Source: Palsa-870 sp035937155 (GTDB lineage Bacteria; Chloroflexota; Dormibacteria; Dormibacterales; Dormibacteraceae). Taken from it: a stretch of 64,000 nucleotides of DNA. Below are positions 33,590 to 42,022 of the stretch, one piece after another. The notes under the pieces are model-generated. The model was not told the DNA's origin and did not search any database. It worked only from the letters and a program-made list of their open reading frames with translations. The translations under genes were made by a program, and so were the position numbers. Location of the stretch: NCBI GenBank assembly GCA_035937155.1, contig DASYVJ010000089.1, forward strand, positions 43,072 through 107,071, read 5' to 3'. Within the stretch, counting starts at the first letter, position 1; each line of letters starts with the position of its first letter.

Positions 33590-35232
33590 AAGCCGCTGTC
33601 ATGGTAGTCCTGGTGCTGGCGCTCGTGGCCTGTGCACCGACCCAGGCGAACCCTTCGCGGCAAGGCACAACGCTTTCCCGGCCGGTGCCATCTCCAAAGC
33701 CAACCCTGGCGGCTGCCATCCGCCAGGCCGTGCACCTCGGACCGGCCGACAAGGCAACCACAGTCACACTGAGCTTCGGGCTAAAGGTCCGCAACGCCGA
33801 CCGCCTCGCCGCTTTGCTCGCTTCCGGGCGAACCGTGACGCCGGAGGTGTATGCGGCGCAATTCGGCCCTGACCCGGCCGCGGCCCAGGCCGCAGTCGAG
33901 TGGCTGCAGCACACCGGGTTTCTTGCCTCATGGCGAGCCGGCTCGAACCTGATCGCAGCCGATGGCCCTGCTCCGCTGGTGGCAGCCCTTCTGCGCGTCG
34001 ACATCGAGACCTTTCGGTTGGCCGATGGCACCACCTTCTACGCCGCGCTAGACCAACCACAGATCCCGCCGCAGCTGGCCGGCGCGGCGAGCAGCGTCAT
34101 CGGGCTCGACAGCTACCGCCGGGCTCGCACCCTGGCCGTGCGGCACGGCGGCCTCACCCCGACGGACGTCCTCGCCTTCTACAACCTGCAGCCGCTGCGT
34201 CAGGCCGGCCTCGACGGGACGGGCCAGACGATCGTGCTCCCTGAGATCGACGACCTGCCGAACCTCAACGACCTGAACAAGTTCGCCACCGAGTTCTCGC
34301 TGCCGCCGTTCGACTCGATCCTGACCGTCAAGCGCGATCCCAACTGGGGCACTCCCGAAAAGCCGCAAGGCGAGACTGTGCTCGACCTCGAGATCATCCA
34401 CGAGGTGGCGCCCAACGCCAAGATCGTTATCTACCTCTCGGCGGCGGACTTCGGCCACGGCGACCGCGGGTTCGACGCGATGGTCACCGACCATCTCGGC
34501 TCGATCATCTCGGAGAGCCTGGGTGCGTGCGAACCGGACACATCAAGCGGCCACCGCAGCGAGTACTCGGCGATCCAGGACAGGGCGGCGGCTTTCGGCA
34601 TGTCGCACTTCGTGGCCAGCGGAGACAGCGGTGCCTACACGTGCGGTCAGGACCAGCCGCCGGCGGGAAGCTTCCCGTCGACGCTGCCGAGCGTGACCGC
34701 CGTGGGCGGCACCACCGTGTTCGAATCCGCCCAGGGCATCTACTACAAGGAGTCCGCCTGGGGCGGGCCGCTGGACGAAAGTGGCAGTGGGGGCGGGCCG
34801 AGCCAGTTTTACGCGGTGCCCGACTACCAGAAGAGTGTCTCGCAGACGGCCGGGCACGGCCTGCGCCAGGTGCCTGACGTCGCCGCCAATGCGGACCCCG
34901 ACACTGGCTTTCACATCGTGTTCGGCGGACAGGACGGACAGGCAGGCGGGACGTCGGCTGCGACCCCGTTATGGGCGGCCACGGTCGCGCTCATCAACCA
35001 GGATCTGAAAAAGAAAGGACTGCGCGAAGTGGGATTCGCCAACCCGGCCCTCTACTGGATGGGTGCGAACTCCGCCACGTTGCCGGCCAAGCCCTTCCAC
35101 GACGTCACGATAGGTAACAACCTGGCAAACGACGCGGGCACCGGCTGGGATTTCGCGACCGGCTGGGGCAGCATGGACGGCGCCGCGCTTGATGCAGCCT
35201 GGATCCTCTACATAAAAGGTGGAGGCGGATGA
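33586..35232 (+). CDS. S53 (sedolisin/kumamolisin) family peptidase lipoprotein
   Basis: Acid serine-carboxyl protease. 548 aa. Residues 1-16 are a lipoprotein signal with lipobox LVAC (C16), so the enzyme is anchored outside the membrane. Residues ~45-160 are the pro-kumamolisin activation domain. Catalytic triad by alignment from memory: E263 and D267 (in GETVLDLE), oxyanion D347 (SGDSGAY), nucleophile S457 (GGTSAATP). The calcium site is near the end (HDVTIGNN, then GWDFATGWGSMDG). All four catalytic residues are present. Overlaps genes on both sides by 4 nt. Confidence 0.93.
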   Translation: MKAAVMVVLVLALVACAPTQANPSRQGTTLSRPVPSPKPTLAAAIRQAVHLGPADKATTVTLSFGLKVRNADRLAALLASGRTVTPEVYAAQFGPDPAAAQAAVEWLQHTGFLASWRAGSNLIAADGPAPLVAALLRVDIETFRLADGTTFYAALDQPQIPPQLAGAASSVIGLDSYRRARTLAVRHGGLTPTDVLAFYNLQPLRQAGLDGTGQTIVLPEIDDLPNLNDLNKFATEFSLPPFDSILTVKRDPNWGTPEKPQGETVLDLEIIHEVAPNAKIVIYLSAADFGHGDRGFDAMVTDHLGSIISESLGACEPDTSSGHRSEYSAIQDRAAAFGMSHFVASGDSGAYTCGQDQPPAGSFPSTLPSVTAVGGTTVFESAQGIYYKESAWGGPLDESGSGGGPSQFYAVPDYQKSVSQTAGHGLRQVPDVAANADPDTGFHIVFGGQDGQAGGTSAATPLWAATVALINQDLKKKGLREVGFANPALYWMGANSATLPAKPFHDVTIGNNLANDAGTGWDFATGWGSMDGAALDAAWILYIKGGGG

Positions 35233-36419
35233 AGGAGAGAGGACCCGACCGCCGCCAGGGTCCCCGACGTAGCGCAGACGACTCGCGGGCGCGGATGCTC
35301 GACGGGCCGCCGCTGGTCACGTGCCCGCATTGTGAGAGGGTGGTGCCGGTAGGCGACTTCTGCGGCCACTGCGGCGCGCACCTGACCACTGCCAGCACCA
35401 CGCGCCGCCACGCCTTCGCCGCCGTGCCCTCGGAGCCCGTCGCGCATCTATCGATCATCAGCACTCTGTTTCCGCATCTTCCGCATCGACGCGGAGGCGC
35501 CTTCCGGTGGGCGCTGCTGGCCGGCGCAGCCGCTGTGCTGGTGCTGGCCGCCCTGCACCTCTTCGCCCCCGCGACGATCGCTGCGGTCTGTCTGCTGCCG
35601 GTGCTCTACCTGCTTTACCTCTATGAGGTCGAAATCTATGAGAGCGAACCGTGGCTGGTGATCGGGGCCACGATGATCGCAGGCGCAATCCTGGGCTATG
35701 CCTTCACTTCATTCTCCGGCGACACCGTATCGCGCTTGAACCTGACCGGCGACCGAGAAAGCGCAATCGTCCTGGCAGGCGTTGCCATCCCGATCGTCGC
35801 GCAAGTGTTGATGCTGGCCGGCCCGCTGTTTCTTTATGCGTTCAGGAGCCGCTTCTACGAGCCCCTCGACGGCCTGACGTTTGGCGCTGCATCCGCTCTC
35901 GGCTTCACCTTGTCGAGCTCGCTCACTGCTTTCTGGCCCCTCATCAGCGGGCCGCTCGTCGCCAGTGGCGCGCCGCTTGACTGGTCGCTGCGATTGCTTC
36001 GGGCCGGGATCCTCATTTCCCTGGTCAACGCGAGCACCACTGCCCTCATCGCTGCGGCGATCTGGCTGCAGAGGTACGACCGGCGCCGCCTCGGCCGGCC
36101 CTGGACCACCAGCATCATGGCCGCCGTCATCGTGGCGTTCGGCACTCAGGTGGCGCTCGGGTTGGTCGGCTCAGTGGTGTCCGACCTTGTTGGGGAGGTT
36201 GCGATCCGCCTGCTGGCGACCCTCGCGCTCCTTATGTATGTACGGCTCGTCATCCACCAGGCGCTGCTCGTCGAAGGCGCCGAGCATGAGATCGGCCCCG
36301 ACTCGCCGTGTCCTGAGTGCCATCGAATGGTGCCGACGATGGCGTTCTGTCCGGCGTGCGGCGCGGCGCGCGCGGCCGGGTCCAAGCAAGGCCGACCGCG
36401 CCTGGGAGGCGTCGTCTAG
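35229..36419 (+). CDS. Zinc-ribbon membrane protein, PrsW-like fold without catalytic motif
   Basis: 396 aa. CPHCERVVPVGDFCGHCG at ~32-49 and CPECHRMVPTMAFCPACG at ~359-376 are two similar zinc ribbons bracketing about eight membrane helices. LYEVEIYESEPW and FYEPLDGLTFGAASALGF match PrsW-family conserved segments, but the EExxK motif and the Glu-Asn expected after GLGF are replaced (TLSSSL), so proteolysis is doubtful. Perhaps a pseudoprotease. It overlaps the S53 peptidase start-stop by 4 nt and abuts the next zinc-ribbon gene. Confidence 0.65.
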   Translation: MKERGPDRRQGPRRSADDSRARMLDGPPLVTCPHCERVVPVGDFCGHCGAHLTTASTTRRHAFAAVPSEPVAHLSIISTLFPHLPHRRGGAFRWALLAGAAAVLVLAALHLFAPATIAAVCLLPVLYLLYLYEVEIYESEPWLVIGATMIAGAILGYAFTSFSGDTVSRLNLTGDRESAIVLAGVAIPIVAQVLMLAGPLFLYAFRSRFYEPLDGLTFGAASALGFTLSSSLTAFWPLISGPLVASGAPLDWSLRLLRAGILISLVNASTTALIAAAIWLQRYDRRRLGRPWTTSIMAAVIVAFGTQVALGLVGSVVSDLVGEVAIRLLATLALLMYVRLVIHQALLVEGAEHEIGPDSPCPECHRMVPTMAFCPACGAARAAGSKQGRPRLGGVV

Positions 36420-37199
36420 GTGGCGGCGCAGATGCGGTTCTGCGGCCGGTGCGGCGCCCAGGTCGCACCTGGAGCGCCCTTTTGCGGGCGATGCGGCGCG
36501 CCGCAGGTTGCGCAGGCGGTGGCAGCGGCGTCCGTCTACAGCTATCCCATCGCGCCCCCCGCGCCACATCGGTCCGCCGGCCGGTACAGGACATCGCAGG
36601 TCGCCATCGCCGGCGGGCTGCTTGTCATCCTCGCCGTCGTCACGGTGGCCGTCAGTGCCTTCGCCATCTCGCACTTCATCGGCGGGACCAAGTCCACGTG
36701 CACCGCCAACTGCGCGCCCAAGATCGTCACTCCGCTCGCTGAAGCGAGCACGTACCACAGCTCGGCGTACAACTTCGAGGTCGACTACAGCTCGACCTGG
36801 ACCGTGCGCAGCCAGGACGCGGCCCAGATCTCGTTGGGCACCAAGATCGGATTGGTCCAGGTCCTGGGCATTAAGGGCGGCCAACCCCTGTCCCAGGTGC
36901 TGCAGTCCACCGTGTCGGGGCTTCCTACTGCGCAGTGGCAGGACGTGGTCCAGGTCTCCGACGTGAAGGGGGCGCACATCGGCGAGCAGGATGGAATCGG
37001 ATTTGTGTACTCCGCCAACCTCCTGGGGAGCAACTCCACCTCAGCCAAGGTGCGCTTCGCAGTCATCGTCGCCACGCATGCCGGAGTGACCGTGGTGATC
37101 TTTGCCGCCGACCCGGCGGACCCGAAGAACTCACCGCACGGCATGCCTGAGGCCCAGTTGTTCGACTACATGTGCTCGGAGTTCCGCTGGGCGACATAG
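36420..37199 (+). CDS. Zinc-ribbon single-pass membrane protein with exported domain
   Basis: 259 aa, GTG start immediately after the previous stop. N-terminal ribbon CGRCGAQVAPGAPFCGRCG (residues ~8-26), a proline-rich linker, one helix (~60-85, VAIAGGLLVILAVVTVAVSA) and an extracytoplasmic domain of ~160 aa with STCTANC just after the membrane. The outer domain (YNFEVDYSSTWTV near its start) looks like PsbP/lipoprotein-type folds of unknown function. It shares its ribbon type with the preceding protein, suggesting they interact. Confidence 0.65.
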   Translation: MAAQMRFCGRCGAQVAPGAPFCGRCGAPQVAQAVAAASVYSYPIAPPAPHRSAGRYRTSQVAIAGGLLVILAVVTVAVSAFAISHFIGGTKSTCTANCAPKIVTPLAEASTYHSSAYNFEVDYSSTWTVRSQDAAQISLGTKIGLVQVLGIKGGQPLSQVLQSTVSGLPTAQWQDVVQVSDVKGAHIGEQDGIGFVYSANLLGSNSTSAKVRFAVIVATHAGVTVVIFAADPADPKNSPHGMPEAQLFDYMCSEFRWAT

Positions 37200-37823
37200 A
37201 TGGATAGCGGGCTGCTGGCCTTTGCCGGGGTATGCGTGCTCCTCGCGGTGACGCCTGGGCCTGACATGGCCGTTGTCACCAAGAACGCACTGGCTCACGG
37301 CCGCCGAGGCGTCCTCTTGACGACCACAGGCATGGCGCTGGCGCTTTTGATCTGGACCACCGCGACAGCCGTCGGCCTTTCAGCTCTGCTCAGGACCTCT
37401 GGAGAAGCGTTGTTCGCGCTCAAGCTCGTGGGCGCCGCGTATCTCGCGTATCTCGGCTTGCGCACGCTCATCGAATCCCGCCGGCGCCCGGCGGACCTGC
37501 TGGCAAGCGCGCCGGCGCCTGCCCCGGCCCACGCCATCTTTCGCCAGGGCTTTCTTTCTGCAATTTCAAACCCCAAGCTCGGGGTGTTCTTCGTCACGTT
37601 CCTGCCCCAGTTCGTCGCGCCGGGTCAGGCGGTCCTACCTCGACTCTTCTTGCTCGGCGTGATCTTCGCCCTGATCGGTTGGGCATGGATGAACGCCTAC
37701 GGACTATTCGTGACTCGCATGCGCGAGTTCATCACTGCTCCGCGCGTGCGCCAGTGGATGGAGCGAGTCACCGGCGTGGTCCTGCTGGGCTTTGGCGCCC
37801 GCCTCGCCGTGGAACGCCTCTAG
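37200..37823 (+). CDS. LysE family amino-acid exporter (RhtB-like)
   Basis: 207 aa, six helices. AVTPGPDMAVVTKNALAHGR is the family hallmark near the N-terminus and GFLSAISNPKLGVFFVTFLP the second. Exports amino acids such as homoserine, threonine or lysine; substrate not predictable. ATG 37200 directly follows the previous stop, so it may end the same operon. Confidence 0.9.
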   Translation: MDSGLLAFAGVCVLLAVTPGPDMAVVTKNALAHGRRGVLLTTTGMALALLIWTTATAVGLSALLRTSGEALFALKLVGAAYLAYLGLRTLIESRRRPADLLASAPAPAPAHAIFRQGFLSAISNPKLGVFFVTFLPQFVAPGQAVLPRLFLLGVIFALIGWAWMNAYGLFVTRMREFITAPRVRQWMERVTGVVLLGFGARLAVERL

Positions 37824-37834
37824 TCAGGGCGCCG

Positions 37835-38395
37835 TTACGCCTCCGGAAGATCGAAGGAGATGTCATAGACGCCCCCGCTCAACTTGGCGTGGTGGATCCA
37901 GCCCATCTTTCTGAGCAGTCCAAGCATCTGCCGGTTCTCCGGCAGGACTATGAGCGTGAAGCTCTTGATGCCGTGTTCGCGCGCAGCCCTCGCGAGGATG
38001 GCCAGCAGCGCCCCGCCGAGGCCGCGACGCTGAAATTCATCGACCACCGCCACGGCGACCTCAGCCACATTCGTGTTCGGAACGCGGTCGTATCGCGCCA
38101 CGCCGAGGATGCGCTCCTTGTTGGCCGGCTGGTGCGAAGTCGCCACGAGCGCGAAGCGATCCTTGTGGTCGACGACCGCGAGGCGGTGCGCCAGCGCGTC
38201 CGGTAAGCGCTTCAGCGGGGAAAAGAACCGGAAGTAGACGCTTCGCTCCGACATCGCCGCGACCGCCTCGTGGAGTAGAGGCTCGTCTTCGGGCGCGATG
38301 GGCCTGATGTCAACCCTGGTCCCATCCGTCAATTCGAGTACGCGAGGCTCGAAGTAAGGCGACGCCACCGCTACAAGGTAGCGGCCCATTAGCAT
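37835..38395 (-). CDS. GNAT-family acetyltransferase (Pat-like)
   Basis: 186 aa from ATG 38395 (38389 also in frame). The N-terminus reads LTDGTRVDIRPIAPEDEPLL, then SERSVYFRFFSPLKRLP, both typical of protein acetyltransferases of the Pat family. The acetyl-CoA loop is DEFQRRGLGGALLAILARAA, followed by LPENRQMLGLLRKMGW. No cyclic-nucleotide domain is fused. Substrate is likely a protein lysine; inference by family. It diverges from the GT87 gene with a 9-bp gap holding a small palindrome. Confidence 0.85.
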   Translation of the reverse strand: MLMGRYLVAVASPYFEPRVLELTDGTRVDIRPIAPEDEPLLHEAVAAMSERSVYFRFFSPLKRLPDALAHRLAVVDHKDRFALVATSHQPANKERILGVARYDRVPNTNVAEVAVAVVDEFQRRGLGGALLAILARAAREHGIKSFTLIVLPENRQMLGLLRKMGWIHHAKLSGGVYDISFDLPEA

Positions 38396-38404
38396 CCGCG
38401 ATGC
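38392..38404. repeat. 13-bp palindrome GCATC-CGC-GATGC
   Basis: Lies across the start of the GNAT gene and the spacer before the GT87 gene. It shares the GCATCCG...GATGC core with the two 20-bp repeats but lacks the flanking CG and GTAA, so relation is uncertain. Confidence 0.25.
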
Positions 38405-39622
38405 ATGCCCGGGATGAAGCCCCAGAACCAGCGATGGCGCAACCTCGTATTCGCCGCCGGCGCCACCGCGGCGGCACCATTTGCCGGCTGGGACCTCTTC
38501 AAGTGGGTCGAGGCGTACATGTCCGACCACTTCCACAACGACTTCACCTTCGACGTGGCTGCTGCTCGGATCGGCATCACTCATGGCTGGCCGTCGATCT
38601 ACGACCTTTCGATCCAGCAGGCAGAGCTTGATGCGATGGGATCGCGGATCCACATTGCCGAGCTCGCGCGCTACATCAGCCCACCACCTGTGGCCTGGCT
38701 GGCGCTACCCCTTGCGCCCCTGCCCTACGGGGTCGGCTACTGGATCTGGAGCGCCCTGCTTTTGGCCGCGCTGGTGGGGACGTGGTACCTCGCAGCGCCC
38801 GGTAAGGGAGCCTGGCGTGTGGTCCATATCGCAGCCGGTGTTGCATGGCTTCCTGTCATCTATGCGCTCCAGCTCGGCCAGCCGGTTCTGTTCGTGGCGC
38901 TTGGCGTGGCCGCCTGCTACGCATTTCTGCGGGCAGGTCGCCCCTTCTGGGCCGGTTGCGCACTGGGGGTGCTGGCACTCAAGCCTCAGCTTGCTTTCCT
39001 GGTGCCGGCGGCATTACTTCTTAGTGGAAGGACGCGCGCTTTCTGGGGCAGCGTGGTCGCGCTCGGTCTGCTGGCGGGCGCCGCCGCGATCGCACTCGGT
39101 CCCGGCGGCATCAGCGCGTACGAGGCCCGTTTGGGCTTCGCCGCCGGCGTGCCGGTCAACCGCGAGCTGACGCTGGCGCCAATCATCGGCAGCCTCGCTG
39201 TCACGCGCGTGATCCAGGCGGCAATCGCCCTGTGGTCGCTCGGACTTGCCTACCGGCTGCGCCGCCGCGGGCACGAGTGGGTGCTGGTCCCGGCATTGAT
39301 CGGTGGACTGCTTGCCAGCCCTTACCTCCACATTGACGACCTCGTGATGCTCGGCGTGGCGGGGTGGCTTTACCTGCGAACATCACCACCGGAGTGGACG
39401 TGGGCGCTGATGTTCGCGGTCGTCATCGCTGTGGAGGGCATACCGATCTGGGGGCCCCTTCCACTTATGGTCGGCGAAATCGCCGCGTTGCTCCTGCTTT
39501 CAGTCAGCTCCCGTGGCGACCTGAGCCTTCCGCGAAACGCCGAGCCCCCTCATGAGGTTCGCCTGACGCCATCACGTCAGCCCCACCTTGAAACTCCGCC
39601 ATCGCCGCTTCGTCCAGGGTGA
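38405..39622 (+). CDS. GT87-type polyprenyl-phosphate mannosyltransferase-like membrane protein
   Basis: 405 aa, about ten helices. After helix 1 come NDFTFDVAAARIG and GWPSIYDLSIQQAEL, and later PPPVAWLALPLAPLPYGVGY and GQPVLFVALGVAACYAF, then LKPQLAFLVPAALLL: the order of conserved loops in DUF2029/GT87. These GT-C enzymes transfer mannose or arabinose from lipid-phosphate donors to cell-wall glycans. ATG 38405; the true N-terminus may be MKPQNQ at 38414. The last 119 nt overlap the convergent enoyl-CoA hydratase. Confidence 0.8.
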   Translation: MPGMKPQNQRWRNLVFAAGATAAAPFAGWDLFKWVEAYMSDHFHNDFTFDVAAARIGITHGWPSIYDLSIQQAELDAMGSRIHIAELARYISPPPVAWLALPLAPLPYGVGYWIWSALLLAALVGTWYLAAPGKGAWRVVHIAAGVAWLPVIYALQLGQPVLFVALGVAACYAFLRAGRPFWAGCALGVLALKPQLAFLVPAALLLSGRTRAFWGSVVALGLLAGAAAIALGPGGISAYEARLGFAAGVPVNRELTLAPIIGSLAVTRVIQAAIALWSLGLAYRLRRRGHEWVLVPALIGGLLASPYLHIDDLVMLGVAGWLYLRTSPPEWTWALMFAVVIAVEGIPIWGPLPLMVGEIAALLLLSVSSRGDLSLPRNAEPPHEVRLTPSRQPHLETPPSPLRPG

Positions 39623-40262
39623 GCGACCACTGTTTGTGCACGCTCAGGCGATCGGTGCGCAGCGCGCCAGGGGGAAACGCCGCGATCTCGTGTGCGACCT
39701 GCTGCGCTTCAGCAAGCGCCTGACCGGGCTCGACGAGCCTTTCCACCAGCCCGATCCGCAGCGCCTCGTCAGCCACGACCGGGCGGCCCGTGAGGATGAG
39801 GTCCAGAGCCCGTCCCTGGCCGATCATGCGGGGCAGCCGGATCGTTCCCATGTCGATCAGTGGCACGCCAAACCGCCGGTTGAAGACGCCAAATGTCGCG
39901 TTGCTTGCGGCGACGCGAAGGTCGCACCACAGCGCGAGCTCGAGTCCGCCCGCGACCGCGTAGCCTTCGACCGCCGCGATCACCGGCTTGCTGAGCAGCA
40001 TCCGCGTGGGCCCCATCGGGCCGCTGCCGGTTTCGTTCAAATGATTGCCTGAACCGGCCGCCAGCGCCTTCAGGTCGAAGCCTGCACAGAAGTTTCCGCC
40101 CGAACCGGTCAGGACGGCGACCGATAGCTGAGGGTCCGCGTCGAAACGACTGAAGCACTCGACCAGCGCCGCGGCGGTCTGCACATCGACCGCGTTGCGC
40201 ACGCGCGGCCGATCGATGGATACGGTCGCCACCGCGCCATCCACCTCGTACCGAACGGTCAC
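39504..40262 (-). CDS. Enoyl-CoA hydratase/isomerase family protein
   Basis: Crotonase-fold enzyme, 252 aa. The oxyanion-hole loops are GNFCAGFDLKALAA and KPVIAAVEGYAVAGGLELAL; the catalytic region FNRRFGVPLIDMGTIRLPR lacks the usual Glu pair of hydratases, so isomerase or another crotonase reaction is possible. GTG start 40262. It follows pruA on the same strand by 18 bp and is probably co-transcribed. Confidence 0.85.
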   Translation of the reverse strand: MTVRYEVDGAVATVSIDRPRVRNAVDVQTAAALVECFSRFDADPQLSVAVLTGSGGNFCAGFDLKALAAGSGNHLNETGSGPMGPTRMLLSKPVIAAVEGYAVAGGLELALWCDLRVAASNATFGVFNRRFGVPLIDMGTIRLPRMIGQGRALDLILTGRPVVADEALRIGLVERLVEPGQALAEAQQVAHEIAAFPPGALRTDRLSVHKQWSLTLDEAAMAEFQGGADVMASGEPHEGARRFAEGSGRHGS

Positions 40263-40280
40263 GGCTTGGTCCGGGTCGCC

Positions 40281-41915
40281 TTACTCCGCGTCCATGTAGG
40301 GATAGCGATGATCGGTCGGCGGCACGTACGTCTCCTTGATCGTGCGGGGGCTGGTCCAGCGGATCAGGTTCAGGATCGAGCCCGCCTTGTCATTCGTGCC
40401 CGAGGCGCGCGCGCCGCCAAACGGCTGCATACCGACGACCGCGCCAGTCGGCTTGTCGTTGATGTAGAAGTTGCCCGCGGCATTAACCAGGGTCTCGGAC
40501 GCCTTGCGAATCACCTGCCGGTCACGCGCGAAGATCGCTCCGGTCAGCCCGTACGGGCTCGTCCGATCGACAAGCTCGAGGGTGTCCTCGAACTTTCCGT
40601 CGGCGTACGGGTACACGGTGAGGATGGGGCCGAACAATTCCTCTTTCAACAGCTTGAAATCTGGATCTGTGGTCTCGATGACGGTCGGGCGCACGAACCA
40701 GCCCACGGAGTCATCGCCCTTGCCGCCGGCCACGACCGTTGCGCTCTCCGACTTCCGAGCAAACTCGATCGCCTTCATGTGGTTCGAGTAAGCCTTGCCG
40801 TCGATCACGGCACCCATGAAGTTGCGGAAGTCCGCGACGTCGCCCTGCGGAATCGCCTCAACCTCATCCGCCATCTCGGACCGCATTCGCTTCCACATGG
40901 ATTGCGGGACGTACGCGCGAGAGGCGGCGGAACATTTCTGCCCCTGGTACTCGAAAGCGCCTCGGATCAGCGCGGTGCGCAGCGCGTCCGAGTCCGCCGA
41001 CTCGTGAGCGACCACGAAGTCCTTGCCGCCGGTCTCACCGACCAGCCGTGGGTATGTGCGGTAGTGGTCCACGTTTTGGCCCACCGTCCGCCACATGCCG
41101 TGGAACACCTCGGTCGATCCAGTGAAATGGATGCCGGCCAGCTCTTTGTGGTTCAGCACGCGCTCCGAGACCTGTGATGCCGTGCCGCTCACCATGTTGA
41201 TAACACCAGGCGGCAGGCCCGCCTCGTTGAGTATCTCCATCAAGAAGTGACTGACCAGCAGGGTCTGCGTCGCGGGCTTGAACACGACGGTGTTGCCCAT
41301 CAACGCGGCCGCCGTGGGCAGGTTGGCGCCGATGGACGTGAAGTTGAAGGGGCTAACCGCAAAGACAAAACCTTCGAGAGGCCTGTACTCGAGGCGGTTC
41401 CACGCCGTGCCGTCGTTCGCGGGTTGCTGCGTCAGCAGCTGGTCGCCGAAGTACGCGTTGTACCGCCAGAAGTCGACCGACTCGCATGCCGCGTCGATCT
41501 CGGCCTGGTGCACGGTCTTCGACTGCCCCAGCATGGTGGCGGCGTTGATCGTGTCCCGCCACGGGCCTGCCAGGAGCGAAGCGGCTCTCAGGAGCACGGC
41601 GGCGCGCTCCTGGTACGACGTGGCCGCCCATGCCCGGCGCGCCTTGAGCGCCGCGGCGATGGCGTCGTCGAAGTCCTTTGGCGCCCCGACCGCGTATTCG
41701 GCGATGCTGAGCTCCTTGCGATGCGGCGAACGGATGTCGGCTCTCGAGGCGCCCCACCGCCGCTCGCCGCCGATCTGCATCGGAACTTCGGTTCGTGCGT
41801 CGGTCAGCTCGGCCAACCTGGCCTTGAGGCTCTTGCGGTTCGGATCGCCGGGTGCGTACTGGCGCACCGGTTCGTTCACCGGGGTGGGGACTCGGAAGTG
41901 GCCGTCGGCGGTCAT
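40281..41915 (-). CDS. pruA: L-glutamate gamma-semialdehyde (P5C) dehydrogenase
   Basis: Oxidises glutamate semialdehyde to glutamate in proline and arginine breakdown. 544 aa, the bacterial/mitochondrial long form. FNFTSIGANLPTAAALMGN is the NAD-binding region; the catalytic Cys lies in GQKCSAASRAYVP and the Glu in LVGETGGKDFVV. The ending GARASGTNDKAGSILNLIRW is specific to P5C dehydrogenases. ATG 41915 is preceded by GAGGAGG, an SD, unlike the leaderless genes. No proline dehydrogenase in the window. Confidence 0.94.
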   Translation of the reverse strand: MTADGHFRVPTPVNEPVRQYAPGDPNRKSLKARLAELTDARTEVPMQIGGERRWGASRADIRSPHRKELSIAEYAVGAPKDFDDAIAAALKARRAWAATSYQERAAVLLRAASLLAGPWRDTINAATMLGQSKTVHQAEIDAACESVDFWRYNAYFGDQLLTQQPANDGTAWNRLEYRPLEGFVFAVSPFNFTSIGANLPTAAALMGNTVVFKPATQTLLVSHFLMEILNEAGLPPGVINMVSGTASQVSERVLNHKELAGIHFTGSTEVFHGMWRTVGQNVDHYRTYPRLVGETGGKDFVVAHESADSDALRTALIRGAFEYQGQKCSAASRAYVPQSMWKRMRSEMADEVEAIPQGDVADFRNFMGAVIDGKAYSNHMKAIEFARKSESATVVAGGKGDDSVGWFVRPTVIETTDPDFKLLKEELFGPILTVYPYADGKFEDTLELVDRTSPYGLTGAIFARDRQVIRKASETLVNAAGNFYINDKPTGAVVGMQPFGGARASGTNDKAGSILNLIRWTSPRTIKETYVPPTDHRYPYMDAE

Positions 41916-42022
41916 CTCGCCTCCTCGCTGGCGCTATTTGTCCAGAATTCTGTGATCCACCCAATCGTAACCCGGCCTCGTATCACACAAGGAATACGTC
42001 CGCCACCGTTGGAGGCGCTTTC

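Noticed and set aside
35458..35688. Short minus-strand frame within the zinc-ribbon gene
   Set aside because: Antisense, no motif, no initiation signal.
40266..41177. Long open frame on the plus strand inside pruA
   Set aside because: It is antisense to a perfectly conserved dehydrogenase and its translation has no domain; codon bias on the GC-rich strand keeps it open.
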